From Campylobacterales bacterium (GTDB lineage: Bacteria > Campylobacterota > Campylobacteria > Campylobacterales > Sulfurovaceae): a stretch of 7,564 nucleotides of DNA. Below the pieces are notes generated by a model, which was not told the DNA's origin, searched no databases, and was given only the letters and a program-made list of their open reading frames with translations. Of the stretch, positions 7,373 through 7,564 are shown one piece after another (the first letter of the stretch is position 1; every line of letters begins with the position of its first letter). The stretch is taken from NCBI GenBank assembly GCA_016937075.1, contig JAFGWQ010000012.1, positions 1-7,564 on the forward strand. Direction: 5' to 3'. Both the position numbers and the translations under genes were made by a program.

Positions 7373-7465
7373 ATATCAAGCCAGTGTTACCATCGTGATA
7401 CCTTTTTATTTTATATTTATATCTGTTGTTTATACGAGAAAACAACGATACCTTTTGTTAACTAA
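7370..7465 (+). CDS. Possible 31-aa ORF between the two repeats
   Basis: ATG at 7370 opens a 31-residue frame (MISSQCYHRDTFLFYIYICC then LYEKTTIPFVN) ending in TAA at 7463-7465. The middle (FLFYIYICCLY) is hydrophobic and could be a short membrane segment. The ribosome-binding sequence is weak (GACGAG directly upstream). Support comes mainly from position: it fills exactly the space between repeat copies, and its start aligns with the AATGAT at the end of copy 2. It may instead be a decayed remnant or chance. No family is recognised. Confidence 0.25.
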   Translation: MISSQCYHRDTFLFYIYICCLYEKTTIPFVN

Positions 7466-7476
7466 AAATCCTACAT

Positions 7477-7562
7477 CTCTCGCTTCCAAGCTAAAGCTTG
7501 GAAGCGTATGTTAGCATTTTGTGATTTAATATGCGTTCACACAAAGGACGATGAAAACAATG
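7477..7562 (+). repeat. Hairpin-bearing repeat, copy 2, with perfect palindrome
   Basis: This is the second copy of the unit beginning at 7298, offset by 179 bases. It contains a perfect palindrome at 7481-7506 with arms CGCTTCCAAGCT and AGCTTGGAAGCG around AA. That is effectively an 11-bp stem with loop TAAA. It is followed by TATGTTAGCA, TTTTGTGATTT (7517-7527), GTTCAC (7535-7540) and AAAGGACGATG (7543-7553). There is no U-tract directly after the stem, so a simple intrinsic terminator is unlikely. Confidence 0.65.
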
Positions 7563-7564
7563 AT
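7551..7564 (+). CDS. Possible start of a further ORF, cut by window end
   Basis: AAAGGA at 7543-7548 precedes an ATG at 7551 and an in-frame ATG at 7560. The spacing to the first is only 2 bases and to the second 11. Alignment with repeat copy 1 favours the second, since both copies end in AATGAT. Only a few codons are in the window, so the product cannot be described. Confidence 0.3.

Noticed and set aside
7298..7564. CRISPR array
   Set aside because: Only two copies, imperfect (26 of 33 matches), 179 bases apart; this is not a short direct-repeat and spacer pattern.

Overview
The window appears to come from a member of the Campylobacterota (the former Epsilonproteobacteria), probably a free-living sulfur-oxidiser type rather than a gut pathogen. 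This rests on gene order and protein character recalled from the group, not on a search. The order mreB, mreC, carB, short Sua5/YrdC-like gene matches the arrangement known around clpX-mreB-mreC-carB in Campylobacter. Promoters are also of the AT-rich, extended -10 kind common in this phylum.

Positions 1-5984 are a conserved housekeeping block, all on the + strand. The 3' two thirds of mreB overlaps mreC by 11 bases. Together they specify the rod-shape cytoskeleton and its membrane partner. A hairpin and a clear -10 box then start a second unit: carB (large subunit of carbamoyl-phosphate synthetase), a short Sua5/YciO/YrdC-family protein 10 bases on, and a HIT-family protein whose start codon overlaps the preceding stop by one base. 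These three are probably co-transcribed. The shared operon does not imply a shared pathway: carB serves pyrimidine and arginine synthesis, the Sua5-like protein resembles tRNA threonylcarbamoyladenosine enzymes, and HIT proteins are nucleotide hydrolases or transferases.

Positions 5985-7564 look different and read as an accessory region. First comes a roughly 130-bp element made of two inverted, related palindromes (6024-6153). Next is an AT-rich stretch, then a candidate promoter, a structured leader of about 155 nt and a terminator-like hairpin. After that comes a 272-aa protein of unknown function whose C-terminal two thirds resembles a widespread beta-sandwich (galactose-binding-like) extracellular domain, but which has no signal peptide. 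Downstream are two clearly related hairpin-bearing repeats, starting 179 bases apart, with a possible 31-codon ORF between them and the start of another ORF at the right edge.

The most interesting observation is that the short spacers in this right-hand part share a layout: a TTAAC-like motif or stop codon, a hairpin, a T-rich/TTGTG segment, then a ribosome-binding region and start codon. Two of the spacers (7298 onward and 7477 onward) are true sequence relatives; the other two share only the layout. This resembles a modular cassette array. The evidence does not establish an integron: only one of the spacers has arms that look like attC core sites, and no integrase gene is visible in the window.
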